Origin: Lachnospiraceae bacterium
Lineage (GTDB): Bacteria > Bacillota > Clostridia > Lachnospirales > Lachnospiraceae
Direction of reading: 5' to 3'
Assembly (NCBI GenBank): GCA_900751785.1
Contig: CAADSM010000149.1
Location: 1-23,685, forward strand
Length of the DNA: 23,685 nucleotides
Shown: piece by piece, positions 23,250-23,685 of the stretch
Numbering within the stretch: the first letter of the stretch is position 1
How the letters are laid out: each line of letters opens with the position of its first letter
Position numbers and translations under genes: made by a program
The notes under the pieces: model-generated
Seen by the model: the letters and a program-made list of their open reading frames with translations, nothing else
Database searches by the model: none
What the model was told of the DNA's origin: nothing

Positions 23250-23685
23250 TTAGTTCTCTTCTTTTTTCTTTAAGAGAACTGCTGCTCCTGCCGCTGCTGC
23301 AGCCATTGCCGCTGCTGCCGCGAACGGAAGTACTCCTGCCGTATCGCCGGTCTTTACAGCTTTTGTTCCGGAAGTCTTGGAAGCCGATGTACCGCCTGCA
23401 GATGATGTATTATTCTTGTCTGCTGCTCCGCTCGTCTTATCCTGACTGCTGTTTCCGGTTCCGGACTGATCGCTGCCCGTATTTCCGCCCTGCTGGTCAT
23501 CGCTTGTGCTGACCGGTGTCAGTTTTGCAAGAGCATCCTCAAGCGCTGCTACAGATGTACTGATTTCTTCCTCTGCCGCATTCTCATCTGCAAGCACTTC
23601 CTTTGCTGCCGCAAGGGCTGTACGCATTGCTGCGAAGCTCTGTGCCTCATAGTCTGCCTCATTGAGCCCTTCTGCCTGTGCGATC
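23250..23685 (-). CDS. C-terminal part of a cell-wall-anchored FIVAR-like protein (partial)
   Basis: The frame is open to the right edge, so the N-terminus is missing; about 144 residues are visible. The first part (IAQAEGLNEADYEAQSF, then AAKEVLADENAAEEEI and VAALEDALAKL) resembles the three-helix FIVAR repeat of Gram-positive surface proteins. A Ser/Thr/Gly/Asp-rich linker of about 60 residues follows. The end is a sorting-type tail: VKTGD, a hydrophobic Ala/Gly/Leu/Val segment and KKKEEN. The motif is AVKTGD rather than LPxTG; such xxKTGD signals are common in Clostridia surface proteins and are presumably read by a non-class A sortase. The protein is likely a large extracellular enzyme or adhesin; its catalytic part is outside the window. 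Confidence 0.8.
   Translation of the reverse strand, partial: IAQAEGLNEADYEAQSFAAMRTALAAAKEVLADENAAEEEISTSVAALEDALAKLTPVSTSDDQQGGNTGSDQSGTGNSSQDKTSGAADKNNTSSAGGTSASKTSGTKAVKTGDTAGVLPFAAAAAMAAAAAGAAVLLKKKEEN

Overview
The window looks like chromosomal core DNA of a Lachnospiraceae-type Clostridia (low-to-mid GC Firmicute, roughly half G+C by eye). The grounds are: HPr kinase next to a ROK glucokinase and uvrC, class III fructose-1,6-bisphosphatase, long-form HPF, a cofactor-independent phosphoglycerate-mutase-like protein beside homoserine dehydrogenase, a eukaryotic-type HisA, strong AGGAGG-like ribosome sites, and a KTGD-type cell-wall sorting tail. No rRNA, tRNA, CRISPR array, insertion sequence, prophage or plasmid gene was seen. 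Twenty protein genes are supported, two of them cut by the window ends.

Layout. 1-725: the tail of a CYTH-domain protein and a small XRE-type regulator (plus strand) closed by a terminator. 775-6958 (minus): secA, prfB (with its programmed +1 frameshift), hom and an apgM-like putative homoserine kinase, closely spaced behind one promoter at 7026-7054. 7078-12040 (minus): dapB, class III fbp, a short RpoD-family sigma factor, an acidic lipoprotein and an isolated eukaryotic-type hisA, read from a promoter at 12045-12073; hairpins in the last two gaps may tune the distal genes. 12125-12754 (minus): a two-OB-fold SSB-like protein with its own terminator. 13028-15516 (plus): typA/bipA and hpf, two ribosome-associated stress factors, each with its own promoter. 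15650-16303 (minus) yigZ and 16468-18993 (plus) a class A penicillin-binding protein diverge from a shared promoter region. 19200-23075 (minus): uvrC, hprK and a ROK glucokinase; hprK has its own promoter inside the end of uvrC and a GC-rich 5' leader hairpin. 23250-end (minus): the C-terminus of a cell-wall-anchored FIVAR-like protein.

How the genes fit together. Two stretches concern aspartate-family amino acids (hom and its putative kinase for threonine; dapB for lysine and peptidoglycan). Fbp, HPr kinase and glucokinase concern glycolytic/gluconeogenic flow and carbon catabolite control. SecA, RF2, TypA and HPF are translation and secretion housekeeping.

Most of the window is ordinary core genome. 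The observations most worth checking are: a sigma factor whose -12 base-contact residues differ from those of sigma-70 while the -35 and extended -10 contacts are kept; a predicted leaderless mRNA for uvrC; structured leaders in front of hprK and hisA; the tandem-OB SSB-like protein; and the non-orthologous putative homoserine kinase. I found no clearly new multi-gene system.
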